Made by a program: the position numbers and the translations under genes
NCBI GenBank assembly: GCA_944739405.2
Contig: OX123183.2
Location: forward strand, 93,324,729 to 93,388,728
Length of the DNA: 64,000 nucleotides
Source: Euclidia mi
Taxonomy: Eukaryota > Arthropoda > Insecta > Lepidoptera > Erebidae
Direction: 5' to 3'
Shown: positions 32,301-42,868 of the stretch, in pieces
How the letters are laid out: every line of letters begins with the position of its first letter
How positions within the stretch are numbered: position 1 is the stretch's first letter
The notes under the pieces: model-generated
The model's input: the letters and a program-made list of their open reading frames with translations, nothing else
Databases searched by the model: none
Told to the model about the DNA's origin: nothing

Positions 32301-35300
32301 AACTAGTGTTCAAGCAAGCTATTTCGATATTACTGAATGGACACAAATCCACTTCGACCTGTGTACGCGTTGATTTAAACCGCAATCCCTTTGAATAACT
32401 CAATCAAATATGCTTTAGGATTTTCTGTTTGTCAAATCTTAGCAGTATTGTGCCTGATAAACAGGTATAAATTAATTAGTAAGACTTGCACGGGAGATGA
32501 GTCTGTAATACGTATCTTCTTCTATTCTGAATTCCATCTGCTACTCAGGATATTTCCTAAAAGGAAAGTTTTATTAGCTTATTATCTAATTTAGACTTAT
32601 GGCCACTATAGAAATACGCTGGCCCGCGTCTGGGTACATACTATATACCCTCAATTTTGTAACTATAATATATACACAATGCTTCATGAAAGTTGATCAA
32701 AACAGATGCATATGCCGATGTATGTGTTATGAAATAAACTGGTGTTTAGCGTCGACGATAAAACGGATGTTATATGTACACCAGCTGATTATAACCATAC
32801 AATCATAACAGTTTGACTCATTATCTATGTACGTTCCACGCAATTATACGTATAACTATTAATATGCTAACGGTGGGATTAATTACAACAATATTGAAAA
32901 GTCATTAATATCTATTATTGACTATAAGCTTGTGGTTTATACCATTTGTTTCAGATGTACATATGGCTCCTCGTCAAGTTAGACTCTTTGACCTTAGTAC
33001 CATTCTAATGGTTATGCAATAAGTATCAACATCTTATTGCAACTGTTAAGCCTTACTTGTTGCCAGGTGTACCTAACTACCTACGTATATCCGAAACAGT
33101 GCTGAATTTAGGATTTTGGTTTGCAGGTCTTATTTTGTTTTGCCGGAGGTTTTATAACAGGAACCACATTTTCTCTATTATTTTAGCTCCCGTGGATCTT
33201 TGTTGTTACATGTTGGGTGCCACGAAATAAAACGATTTCGTTTTAAAACTTAAGAATGATCTAGGAAATGAAATCAATTATACTTAATATTAAATTGATA
33301 ATTGAATGGTTAAAAATAATAATAAAAAATAAACTTATTACTTAATTGTAAACTTTCGCCATTTGTAGGTTTCCTAACTACAATTATTTCAAGGGTGTTA
33401 ATTGCATTAGCTAATTAATTCATAGCAAATACCTCTGTTTGTCTCCAACGTTTCGACCGATCTACAACGGACGTGGTCGCAAAGTCTAAGAGGGACTGAC
33501 AAGATATTTGAATCCCTCCCCCATTAAAATCGTACTGTAACTGTTAAGCTTCACTTGTCGCCGTGTGTACGTATTTCCCTCTGATTTTTTAGGACAATAT
33601 AATATAATGGTTGGATTGATTGGCATTTGTCTTGTTTCATTATCAACACATTAATCCTATAGTTTCTAATATAATTTATGTAATTGCTTCCAGGTATCAC
33701 TTACTCAGCAGACTGCCTCGCGTTTTGTGTGATGGCGCACCTATTGTGGCCGACGCGATCGGAACAGTACTTATTACTAGCACCCTCTGATTATACAGGT
33801 ATGAAATATTTTATCACGTACATTGGTACTTACCTTAAAAGTTAGTATAAATGCCGGCAAACTTCTTGAACACTACCATAGACCAAAAGAGCTGCGCAGT
33901 AGCAATTTTACGTACAAAAATGTCTCCTGCGCATGCATATTGGTCTATGGTAGTGTTCAAGAAGTTTGCCGGCATTTATACCTGGCGACAGAATAACTGA
34001 TACTGTGGTGGTACCTACCTAGACAGACGCCACGATAAGAGGCGCATTGATAATTATCGCAGTAGTATATTATCTAGATAAAAACCATTAGTTTCACCTA
34101 ACTAAAAACACATTTTCTAATTCACTGCACTGTTTTTTTCTGTATATTTCACGACTAGTGGCAATGTTTCTCTTATGCCAATGGTGTCCAAAGTTTAGAG
34201 GCTACTAAGCACCCAAAAATCTTTTTGTTTTGTGGGTTTTTGCGTGCTCAGTCGTCATACCAATTCGAAATGGAAATTGTGAAGTCATGAAACTCTAAAA
34301 CATTGATGAAATGCAAAATCCAGATTTGCTACACCTGCTCTGCATTTGAAACTTCATGTTTAATTTTTTCTTTATTCCAGAAAACAATTATTGAAATAAG
34401 TAGGTACATAGTTCCTGCGTAGATAGTTTAGACTTAGTCAATAAGCCATGACATACAATAGAATCAATAGTTAGTTATTGTAGACAAAGATTTTTATCAC
34501 TTTTTACTGTTATCGTTTGTTTGTGTGTTATCAGAGCACTTCACGTATCAGAACTATCACTCAACTTTACATTACAATGAAAGTAACCGCATATTGGATT
34601 ATATAGATGTTAATTTTATGATACTGGTCTGGAATGGTGAAATGGCAACGACCGGACTGATTTGGCCTTATTAGGAATCTTCTCGGTCTGAATCAGCCTC
34701 TTTACTTACGCCTTTGAGTACTTGATAATCGGATTCCGAATAAAAACAGTAATTGCGGATCGCACTACGTCCAATCCGAACTCGTTAAAATACAGTTCCA
34801 GGAGTCACACATCAAATCTTTATTTATAAAATCCTTGCGTTACTGACTGACTGAGGGCTAAGCCACAGCCAAAACAAGCTGATATTTCTTGGAGACGTAA
34901 GGGTGCACTAAGAAGGGGTGTCCCGTAATCCTACGGAAACGGGCATCCTCTAGTTCGATATAAATCGAATGACGGATGTCAGACGTAGGGCTTAACACAC
35001 CAGAAAAATAGTTCTACAGCTAAATCGGATCGTATTTTATCGGGTTCGGTTCGATCGTAGTGTGAAACCGCTCTAAGAGAAGTAATACAGAAAGCGATAA
35101 AGATTGCCTTCGTCCCATAAGTATGCTCTGTACGGCTGACCAGTGACCACGGACAAGAATATGAAGTACCGTAAGTAAGTAGTGACCCCCCCTTTCACGA
35201 TGGATCGATAGTGTAAGAGCTCGCGGTGTTAGTGAGTAGTTCCTCACACCAATAGGTCAGTTAAAACTCTCACAGTCCCTTTCCATCGAGCTCTAAAGTT

Positions 35301-37995
35301 CGGGGAAGAAAAGGAAAAGTACCAGAAAAATATGGCTCATATGACTGACTTGAGAGTTATTTTTTGTTGGCATTCGGTCATGTATGACTTTGCCTATCAC
35401 GTTTATAATATTTATTGGCAAGTATGGAATTTTAATTTCACTGTCACCATAGCAACATATGACGTGAAATCATTTATTGCCAATTTGTTTTCACTTCTAG
35501 CAATTTTGATATTAATCTCTAAATACAATCTTAAGTAAGTTAATTCTTGAACATGTTGTAGTTCGTTGTAGTTTAAACTGAAAATTTCGCTCTTATTTCA
35601 TTAACAAGCTGGACTTGGGATTACATACTTATATGAGTTTTATCCTAGAATTAAGAAGCTGATCCCCGTGGTTTCGCTCGCGTTATTTTAGGTATTCAAC
35701 GTCGACAACACCGCCACCTATCGGGTCAGATTATAGCCCACATGAAGCCCTACAAAGTCTTCTATCCAGTCCAGTGAAAGTTTAATTAAAGTCGGTTAAG
35801 CCATTCGAGAGATTACCCCGGACAAACAGACATACATGTACAGACAAAAAATTATAAAATACTGTATTTTATCCCTTAGTATCGTATAACTAACGCACTT
35901 GAAAAATCAGATATTTTTAAATCACAAACAGACACTTAGGCCCACTTGCGTTTGATTTAAGTCACTCCTTAATTTATATTCGTTGAACAGAATTAACAGC
36001 ATAAAACAATTATTTAAGTTAAAAGTATTTAGCGTCCTCTTGCACAACGACAACAACGCTTAGATTTAATTAAACATTTTATGAGGTCGGTAAAGTAGTT
36101 TCTACGTTTTGTTTCATGGCATGAAGCCTTTTTGTTACGATTTTAACGATGTTATGCGTATGGTTTCGCATAAAACCTTAGACAATATCAATGAATACAA
36201 ATCTTACATAAAAGAAGCGTATTTCTTAAGGATGTCGTGTGCCGATTAAAGTTGGCGTATTGACGGTTGTCAGTGTAGTACGTAGTTGGCGCCGTTGGCG
36301 GCGCTGGTGTCGTTCTCCGTCTTTCTTACTCTCGTAGAAGTGACATAGGAGAACAAGGGGTAAGTATAGGTACATGGAGTGATAGCATTAAGCGTAAACA
36401 AGAAACCTATCGTTATTTCTTTTTACTTGTATAAAATTTCATCTAAACCCTTAGCAGGTATATTTATGACAGGCAGGTGCCTTGCATATCCCAGGTACCA
36501 CACAATACACATTATGTGGGAGCAGCAGCCGATAGTTTTTCTACCATTCAAGCATGTGCACTAATAATGCGCAATAGCTTGTCTGCCAGTGAGAGCTGTG
36601 TCTATGCCTATATACTCGTACACATAATATTCGTACACGGACATGCCGGGACTGGATTCGTCCTCGAAATATATAAAGGTCCCTGCCTTCAATAACAATC
36701 TGCGCAATGTCGCTATGATGTTCTTCTCGTGATCTCCACGTATAAGTTCTTCGACCTTCACATGGTTAACGACAGTTTATACACAACATTTTTTGAACAC
36801 AACAAACAAAAATAACAATAACAGTAATAACAACACAATAGCAATAAAAACACTGAAATAAATCTAGGAACACAGTTAGAATGAGAAGTTACTACTAGTA
36901 GATAACTGAAAAGCAAGCAGCGCACGCGTTGAGCGCGTATCCCACTCTCGGCTCAAACGACGGTAGTTGTTATCGGCGGGTAGTACACCCGCCGATAACG
37001 AATACCGTGTTTTATTGCAATTCGCAGATTGTTTTAAAAGAAAATATTATAATAATTTGGTTTTATTTGACTAACAGTACAAATGTTTTGAGTTCGAATA
37101 TCATCTCACAGACTAGACTTAGAGACTTGGTGTAATAATAAAAAGTGCTTATTTTGTATTATTCTATTATAATATCCACTTTATTTTGGTCGGCCGGCAC
37201 TTTCAAAATTAGCCCAAATTTGTATGAAGGCTGGATGTTCTCCTTTGATTTATACAGGGTGTAAAAGACCCTTAACGAAAATTGAAATCTCATACTGTGC
37301 CAATCATTACGAACATTTTTTACTTCGATAACATTCCTGGGAACTTACTGGTTCAGAAGACATTGAGGCTCAAAGTCATACAAATTACTGTTTTCGTTTA
37401 CTGTGCTTATCGTCCTAAATATATAGTAGGTAGCGGAATATAAAAGAGATGCGTTATCAAATTGAGGTTATTATATAATTCAAGCAATTAAACGATTATG
37501 TTATCGGTAATGTGTTTCATTATATTAGTGTGCGAGTTGGTATGAAATTTGTTTTTATGAAACAGCAGTTCTAAAGATTAATTTGTGCATACTTACTATG
37601 TGATAGGCTATTTCATGTTCTTTGCTATAAAATATAGTACTGACATTTATTTTGGGATGTACACTTTCCGCACTTAAGGCTTCACTTAAGTGCTAAAAGT
37701 GTAAATCCGAAATGTCCTTAGTTTTCTCAATAAAGAGGATATCAATATTTTCTGGCAGTCTCTGGAATAATCGCATCAGACAAACTCTTTGGCTGTTTAA
37801 TATGCTTACCATAGATGTTAATTGCTCTATTACTTGTTTTCAGCGGGGATAGAGGAACTGGACGAGTTCAACGAATCGCCGCACGTGGTACACAGCGACA
37901 CTGTCGCGCTCACCACCGCTGAGAGCATCAACGCCGACGAAGAGGAGGTCATCTTCACGCGAGCCACGCACAAGAACGGCACGGTATTCTCATAG
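26325..37995 (+). CDS. Seven-TM protein of the GPR180/TMEM145 (GpcrRhopsn4) family, 7 coding exons
   Basis: Exons: 26325-26791, 27317-27592, 27715-27874, 29014-29151, 29853-30108, 33694-33798, 37844-37995 (stop TAG 37993-37995). All junctions are GT-AG and every phase agrees, giving 517 residues. A signal peptide (about residues 1-20) precedes a luminal/extracellular domain with KGEFSTNDFF, YGYIFGNITS, several cysteines and FWYVSMVSCYLD. Seven hydrophobic helices follow at about 226-247, 257-277, 302-319, 325-345, 365-384, 398-420 and 436-452. The landmark DGVGF after TM2 and LAKGWAVTR after TM3 match this family. The acidic C-terminal tail (ESINADEEEVIFTRATHKNG) is in the last exon. GPR180 has been linked to TGF-beta signalling; the function of insect members is not established. 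I cannot decide between TMEM145 and GPR180 orthology, although 'KGWAVTR' is closer to TMEM145. Confidence 0.93.
27051..27263. mobile_element. MITE (CAATGAATAC family, complete copy) in intron 1 of the seven-TM gene
   Basis: The element has long inverted ends of about 85 bp: CAATGAATAC...AAGCGTATTTCTTAAGGATG on the left and CATCCTTAAGAAATACGCTT...GAATTCATTG on the right. The 7-bp direct repeat ATTATGA lies on both sides (27044-27050, 27264-27270). It ends only 53 bp before the exon-2 acceptor. No coding capacity. Confidence 0.85.
27875..29013. other. Intron 3 of the seven-TM gene
   Basis: AT-rich intronic DNA with a GTGAGT donor and a TTTCAG acceptor. I see no additional gene or recognisable complete repeat in it. 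Confidence 0.7.
30109..33693. other. Intron 5 of the seven-TM gene
   Basis: A 3.6-kb intron starting GTGAGT and ending TTCCAG. It holds a SINE/LINE fragment at 30395-30600 and a block near 33435-33490 (CAACGTTTCGACCGATCT) that resembles the Penelope-type 'AACGTTTCG' tails. The rest appears unique and non-coding. Short open frames such as those near 31861 show no family features. Confidence 0.7.
30395..30600 (+). repeat. SINE/LINE-derived fragment with (GAT)n tail
   Basis: It opens with CATCCCATGGGTGTCGTAAG, the 5' block of the composite SINE-B. It ends in GAGAGGCCTAGTCCAGCAGT and (GAT)n, the tail type seen at 231-320. The central part is not tRNA-like. Confidence 0.6.
33847..33979. mobile_element. 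Mariner-type MITE with perfect TAAATGCCGGC ends
   Basis: Positions 33845-33886 and 33940-33981 are perfect 42-bp inverted copies that include the TA on either side, leaving 40-bp inverted repeats (TAAATGCCGGCAAACTTC...). The spacer is 53 bp. TA flanks suggest the IS630/Tc1/mariner superfamily. Perfect arms imply recent origin or conversion. Confidence 0.8.
35648..35830 (+). repeat. RTE-like LINE 3' fragment
   Basis: It contains CCCCGTGGTTTCGCTCGCGT and, further on, GTTTAATTAAAGTCGGTTAA and a 'GACAAACAGACATACATG' tail, the pattern of RTE-like 3' ends in Lepidoptera. Strongly diverged. Confidence 0.5.
36189..36352 (+). mobile_element. One end of a MITE (CAATGAATAC family, copy 3)
   Basis: Starts CAATGAATACAAATCTTACA and matches copy 1 (11980-12146) throughout, including GCCGTTGGCGGCGCTGG and GTTCTCCGTCTTTCTT. 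It is similarly lacking the inverted right end. It lies in intron 6. Confidence 0.7.
36561..36776 (-). other. Unassigned open frame in intron 6, antisense
   Basis: The minus frame from 36776 to the stop at 36561-36563 reads KVEELIRGDHEKNI, then ATLRRLLLKAGTFIYFEDES and SVYEYYVYEYIGIDTAL. It lacks an ATG (a GTG is the first alternative). Its composition is balanced and protein-like with no low complexity. I do not recognise the family. An AG directly before GTCGAAGAAC could be a splice acceptor. It could be a fragment of a gene or of a mobile element, or chance. Confidence 0.25.
36960..37008. repeat. 22-bp inverted repeat with 5-bp loop
   Basis: Arms 36960-36981 and 36987-37008 match at 20 of 22 positions and share GTTATCGGCGGGT and its inverse. 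No coding capacity. Confidence 0.8.
37255..37420 (+). repeat. Dispersed repeat, copy 1 of 2
   Basis: It carries ACAGGGTGTAAAAGACCC, then CCAATCATTACGAACATTTT, TTACTTCG and TGGTTCAG...ATTGAGGCTCAAAG. A second copy of the same block is at 53955-54085. Superfamily unknown. Confidence 0.65.
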
Positions 37996-38030
37996 CAATG
38001 TCAACAAACAACGTGAGCCCCAAGCGTCAT

Positions 38031-38217
38031 GCACGGGGCCCCTGACACCCCGATCAAAACTTGTACGGGGCCGTAAGCGCCCCGAACACAAACGCACGGG
38101 GCCCTTAACGTCTCGTTCACAAACGTACGGGGCCCTAAACGCCCCTAACAAAAACATACGGGGCTCTAAACGCCCCGAACAAAAACGTACGGGGCCGTAA
38201 GTGTCCCGAACAAAATT
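38031..38217 (+). repeat. Six 31-bp tandem repeats forming hairpins in the 3' UTR
   Basis: Six units start at 38031, 38063, 38094, 38125, 38156 and 38187 (31 bp each; the first 32). The consensus begins TACGGGGCCSTAAACGCCCC and continues GAACAAAAAC. Each unit can fold: CGGGGC pairs with GCCCCG around a 7-base loop of the type CSTAARC. Where the right arm differs, it is mainly C-to-T opposite G (unit 3 twice, unit 6 once), which keeps a G-U pair in the sense RNA. The array begins 36 bases after the stop codon of the seven-TM gene. It is not CRISPR, as there are no spacers of even length and unique sequence. Confidence 0.9.
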
Positions 38218-38581
38218 ATGAATTTAACACGATCGATACTGACTAACCAGTTTTAACACTCGATTGTGTCCACTTAATGTTGTTATTTATAATATTTATT
38301 GTGAATGGGCGATTTTTGATGCTAGTGTTGATTGCTGACGGTGTGAAAGAGAATTTAAAATTTTATGGATACGTGTTTAGCCAACGCGAAAATTTTAACT
38401 CACTGTGTCCTACTGTGTGATATCAATGTATTCCTCGATTGATAAAAATCGATGACAGCACAAAAAAATATTAAATTTTATTAAGATTTTATGCGAGTAT
38501 TGATACAGTTTGAAAGTGATCATATTTATGTGTCAATTATCTATCAAGAAATTTTATTTTCTCATAGACACTAAAGAGTCG

Positions 38582-38587
38582 AATAAA
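38582..38587 (+). terminator. Candidate poly(A) signal of the seven-TM gene
   Basis: AATAAA lies 587 bases after the stop codon, downstream of the hairpin array. Other AATAAA copies follow (39117, 39450), so the real end of the transcript is uncertain. Confidence 0.4.
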
Positions 38588-39814
38588 TATTATAATCAAA
38601 GGTAATATGTGCCAACGATTGAACGAACTAATTCTAGTATTTAAAGTGAAGAGTGAAGATACCTATATTATAAGTGTATTCGTAATCATTGTGTCTTTGT
38701 AAAAATGTCTGAATTTACCAAATATATTTACGAATATTGGTGTTAACAAGTGCTGTTAAAGTTGTATGAAGTCGTGTGTTCCGTTGTGTTGTTCTGATAC
38801 ATTGATCTAGTATTATGGTACATTTATGTTATTCGTACTTATTATTATTGTTTATTTACTTAATTTACTTTTAAACCAAGTTTAAGAAGGCAAATCGACG
38901 GCAATAATTGGCTTGGTTTCAAAATAGTTGATCTTTTTACACCATGTTTTGTTGAAGACCGCTAATTGCTTTTGGCACATTTTTTTTATAATTCTTATGA
39001 CGCATCGATGTACATTTGAGACAATTATGTGCCGTATTACCTTCTTTGATCTAATCGTCAAGTCTTCACTCATATTTGCGGCAGTTGCTGACAAGTTATA
39101 TATTACTTATGATAGAAATAAACCCACCACGCGGACAGACTATGCTATCCTACCTTACAAACAACTCTATTTTGTAACTATGGTAATTATTGCCGCGTCA
39201 AAGCTTAGGTTGAATTCGAATTATGTGATTATGAATAATTGTGATCGGCAAAGGTTTTACTGAGAACCTGAGGCCTTTATGATTGTATACTTGTAGAAGA
39301 GGTGTTGATATATTTGTGTTATCAGAAAATGCACGTTCAACTGTTTTGACAGACCTCGTTTTGTTCTGGTTCATTTATTTTACACAGTCAGTGTTGTAAT
39401 TCCTGAACTAGGTTGCGTACTATGTAAGCTAATACCAAGACAATTTCAAATAAAATTAGATACATTGCGGCTGAAAATTTTAATGGCCAAAGCAGAGCTC
39501 AAACTATTTATTTATTTACCTGTGATGCAAAAAAAGGGTGTCATAGGTTTGACGTGTCTGTGTTCCTGCGTGTCCAAACTTACAAAAGAATGGACTGATT
39601 ATTATGCTTTGTTTTAAAGCTGATCTAGATAGTTCTAAGCTATATTACATGATGTCAAAGATCATTTGTTCAATTCACCGCGAATGGTCATCTCGTGGGC
39701 TCTTGAGGTCCAAAGAAGTACTAGAAGCATAATTATATTGTCATCATCTCAGATGTACTCAAATCCCAATTCCGTAGTTCCGGTTTGAACCGCTGTTGGC
39801 GACACAAAATCCTT
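38588..39814. other. AT-rich non-coding DNA downstream of the seven-TM gene
   Basis: No gene or repeat boundary is recognised. It may be an extended 3' UTR. Confidence 0.5.
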
Positions 39815-40375
39815 CCCCAACACAGTCGGGGTCCACCGGAGTTCCGTTCTCAGTACCTATTCAGCGTAGTATTAGACCTACTGTCAGACAGCATTAGAGA
39901 CTCACATAAGCAACCCCGTGGCTGCTCATGTATGCTGACGATATCGCTCTAATTGATAAGGACAGAGGGCGCATTGTGCGGCGTGTGAATACGTGGAAGG
40001 TGAGTGCGCTTGAGAACGGCAGTTTGAAAGTAAGTGGCGAAAGCCGAGTACTTGGCTTGCAACACTACAAATTCCACGTCTATTCGCATAGGCGGAGACA
40101 TTCCAAGCGAAAGAGCCGGGTTAAATAGCTACCCGGGATTGTGCTGCAGTCGTCTGGTGACAATGATTTTGACGTCAAGGCACGCATTTCCGCAGCGTGG
40201 GCGTAAGGTGCGCGGTGTCACTTGTCACTTCAAAATGGCGATTGAGCTGAAAATACATAAGCTGAGTCTGCGTGTCACGAAGATGAATAAGCTGCGTTGG
40301 ATGTGCGGAGTCACGCGGAAAGATCGCATTCGTTGGGCCACACTACGGCAGTTCCTATCGTAGCATGAATGGACC
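39815..40375 (+). pseudogene. RTE-like/Craniata-type LINE reverse transcriptase relic (left part)
   Basis: The stretch has MYADDIALIDKDRG (YADD catalytic motif), WKVSALENGSLKVS, KAEYLACNTTNS and NKLRWMCGVTRKDRIR. These are successive blocks of the RT and post-RT region of a LINE type common in insects. Frame changes separate them. The ORF breaks off near 40375 where a CR1/jockey-type LINE follows. The expected next block (LRWYGHILR) is found on the far side at about 43390. Confidence 0.8.
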
Positions 40376-41066
40376 GACTCTTTCGGGGCAGTACCACACT
40401 CTCACAGAAGATCAACGTCTGTACAGCAGCCTAGGCTGCTGTGCTTCGTTTGGTGGGTGAGAGAGCCGGTGGTCCAACCCCTTCCCCCTTCCCAATATGA
40501 CAGCGGCTTTTAAGAACACAGTACCCTAGGAGGGTACCAGCGCTTTGCACGCTGCGAAATCCCTCCCTGAGCACTACCGCTCAGGCCGCCCTGAGTATCC
40601 TGGGGTAAGCAAAAATCCGCTCGCAAGAGGCAAGGGCAAATTAACTGCAGCTACCCCGCCATCTACTATACGTGTGCATTTCTGTAATGTGAGGGGGTTA
40701 CATTCGAACCTTAATTCGGTCCACCACCATCTTGAAGCCGAAACGCCTGCTTTTTGACGGAGACCCAGATATCGTCCCCACTGAATACGTCGTATTTTCA
40801 GTACCCTGGCTACAAGCGTGAGCACAAGTTTGTGCCACGGATGATGTCTGCGTCCGCCGCCTCGGCAATCTTGAAGAAATGGACTTCTCCACTCTCTGGC
40901 TGCGCATCGATTGCGACGACCACCATTCGCGTTTACGCCTGCCTGTACAGGTCTCAAAGCGGTGACGAAACCGACCGACTCATAGAGCATCTCGAATTGT
41001 CGACAGACCGCGTTATGCAACAGCTTCCATTCGCTGAAATTGTCGTAATGGGCGATTTTATTATTA

Positions 41067-41636
41067 ATGCTCACCACGTCGAAAGGCTTGGTTCCCACCT
41101 CTGACCACGCGGGTAAAGCTGTGCACGCCTTCGCTTTGGCCTATGGTCTCACACAGGTGATCCCTTCGCCAACGCGAATTCCAGATGTTGACGACCACAA
41201 ACCTTCACTGTTGGACTTGCTGCTGACTCCCCATGCGGGCAGTTACCAGGTAACCGTCGATGCTTCTCTGGGCTCGTCGGATTATTGTCTGATCCGGTGC
41301 AAGGTGCCCCTAACATGGCATAATAACCTCCACCCTGCCGGATTCCGCCGGGTGTGGCATTTTAAGTCAGCAGACTGGAATGGGTTGAGGACCTTCTTTT
41401 CTTCCTATCCATGGAGGCGAGTTTGCTTTGCGCTTGGGTATCCTACCGCTATCGCTGACTCTGTTACTGACGTGGTGCTGCAGGGTATGGAACTTTTCAT
41501 CCCAAATTCTGTAGTACCCGTTGGTGGTAAGTCCCAGCCTTGGTTTGTGTCCGTCTGCAAGGAGGCTTCTGACCTCAAGCAAGAAAAGTACCAAGCCTGG
41601 GCTAATGCGGTTTCGGCCAAGGACCCGAAAGTGTAG
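41067..41636 (+). pseudogene. LINE endonuclease, C-terminal part
   Basis: The frame reads through HAFALAYGLTQVIPSPTRIP, LLDLLLTPHAG, LGSSDYCLIRCKVP (SDH-type endonuclease motif with Tyr in place of His) and GKSQPWFVSVCKEASDLKQE, then stops at 41634-41636. The catalytic SDH motif is changed to SDY, another sign of decay. The sequence continues in the next frame at about 41650. Confidence 0.8.
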
Positions 41637-41690
41637 CTCGGTAGGTACAAGAAAAAGTATAACTACCCCTCCAGATCCTTCAAAAGAGCT

Positions 41691-42458
41691 GTGGCCAAAG
41701 CGAAAGCGGCACATATTAGCAGAATTGGTGAGAGACTAGCTCGAATGCCCTCGGGTACACGAGCATTTTGTTCTCTTGCCAAAGCTGCTGAAGGTAACTT
41801 CTGTCGGCCTTCCTTTCCACCTCTGCGCAGGGAAGACAAAACATTGACCTATGATGCAAAAGACAAAGCCGATCTTCTAGGGTGTCTTTTTGCCTCTAAC
41901 TCGACTTTAGACGACGGAGGTAAATTATCGCCGACCATCCCGCGGGGCTCTATGTCAGACGTTCAGTTTAGCGTTAAATCTGTTCGTAGAGCTCTCCTCT
42001 CCTTGGACGTTCAGAAGTCAAGTGGGCCAGATGGTGTTCCTCCCATTGTGCTGAAAGATTGCGCTCCTGAGCTGGCTCCGGTCTTGACGCGTCTTTTCCG
42101 GCACTCCTTTTCGACTGGCATTGTCCCGTTGTCATGGAAGACTGCTACAGTGCACCCGATTCCCAAAAAGGGCGATCGCTCAGATCCAAACAACTACAGT
42201 CCTATAGCTATCACCTCTTTGTTCTCCAAGATAATGGAATCCATCATTAACTGCCAGCTCCTGCGATACCTAGAGGAGCACCAGTTGATCAACGACCGCC
42301 AGTACGGCTTTCGCCGCGGCAGGTCAGCTGGTGATGTTTTAGTGTACCTGACACATAGATGGGCGCAGGCAATTGAGAACAAGGGTAAGGCCGTAGCGGT
42401 CAGTTTGGACATGGCGAAAGCCTTTGACAGGGTCTGGCAGAAAGTGCTTTTGTCGTAA
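41691..42458 (+). pseudogene. LINE reverse transcriptase, N-terminal and palm regions
   Basis: The frame contains RIGERLARMPSGTRAFCSLA, KSSGPDGVPPIVLKD, KTATVHPIPKKGDRSDPNNY, INDRQYGFRRGRSAGDVLVY and VSLDMAKAFDRVWQKVLLS, then a stop. These are RT motifs 0-A, with the first catalytic Asp in the SLDMAKAFD block. The frame shifts just after, and the YADD motif is found at about 42615 in another frame. Confidence 0.85.
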
Positions 42459-42487
42459 CTTTCTTCCTATGAGCTGCCTAAGAATTT

Positions 42488-42868
42488 ATGCAAATGGGTA
42501 TCCAGCATTCTTTCAGGCCCGTGAATGCTGGCGTCCCTCAGGGCTGTGTAATATCGCCAACACTGTTTCTTCTGCATATCAATGATATGATACAAACCAG
42601 TGACATACATTGCTATGCAGATGACAGCACTGTAGATGCTCTGTACCCCGGTAGTGCTAAAATCTCTCAGGCACAAGTCATTGAGTCTCGTAACAAACTT
42701 GTGTCTTTAACGGAAACCACACTTGACCTGGTCTCCGATTGGGGTCATCGTAAACTGGTCACTTTTAACCCCAAAAAGACACAGGTTTGCGCGTTTACCG
42801 CAAAAAGACCTCCTTTGTCGATCCTCCAATATTTCAGAGCACTTGCCTTGATATTAAGTCGGTCATAG
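42488..42868 (+). pseudogene. LINE reverse transcriptase, catalytic YADD part
   Basis: The frame includes NAGVPQGCVISPTLFLLHIN, CYADDSTVDALY and VSDWGHRKLVTFNPKKTQVC, then a frame change. It follows the palm fragment at 41691 and precedes the C-terminal part near 43100. Confidence 0.82.

Larger units (their letters stand above)
33799..37843. other. Intron 6 of the seven-TM gene
   Basis: A 4.0-kb intron (GTATGA to TTTCAG) containing a TA-flanked MITE (33845-33981), an RTE-like 3' fragment near 35648-35830, a MITE end (36189-36352), an unassigned minus-strand frame (36561-36776), a hairpin (36960-37008) and a dispersed repeat (37255-37420). Confidence 0.7.

Noticed and set aside
38031..38217. 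Possible CRISPR-like array
   Set aside because: The 31-bp units follow each other directly without unique spacers, in a eukaryotic 3' UTR. It is a tandem repeat.
40574..41098. 174-codon minus-strand open frame
   Set aside because: It is a shadow of the LINE endonuclease coding region on the plus strand, whose conserved motifs are recognisable.
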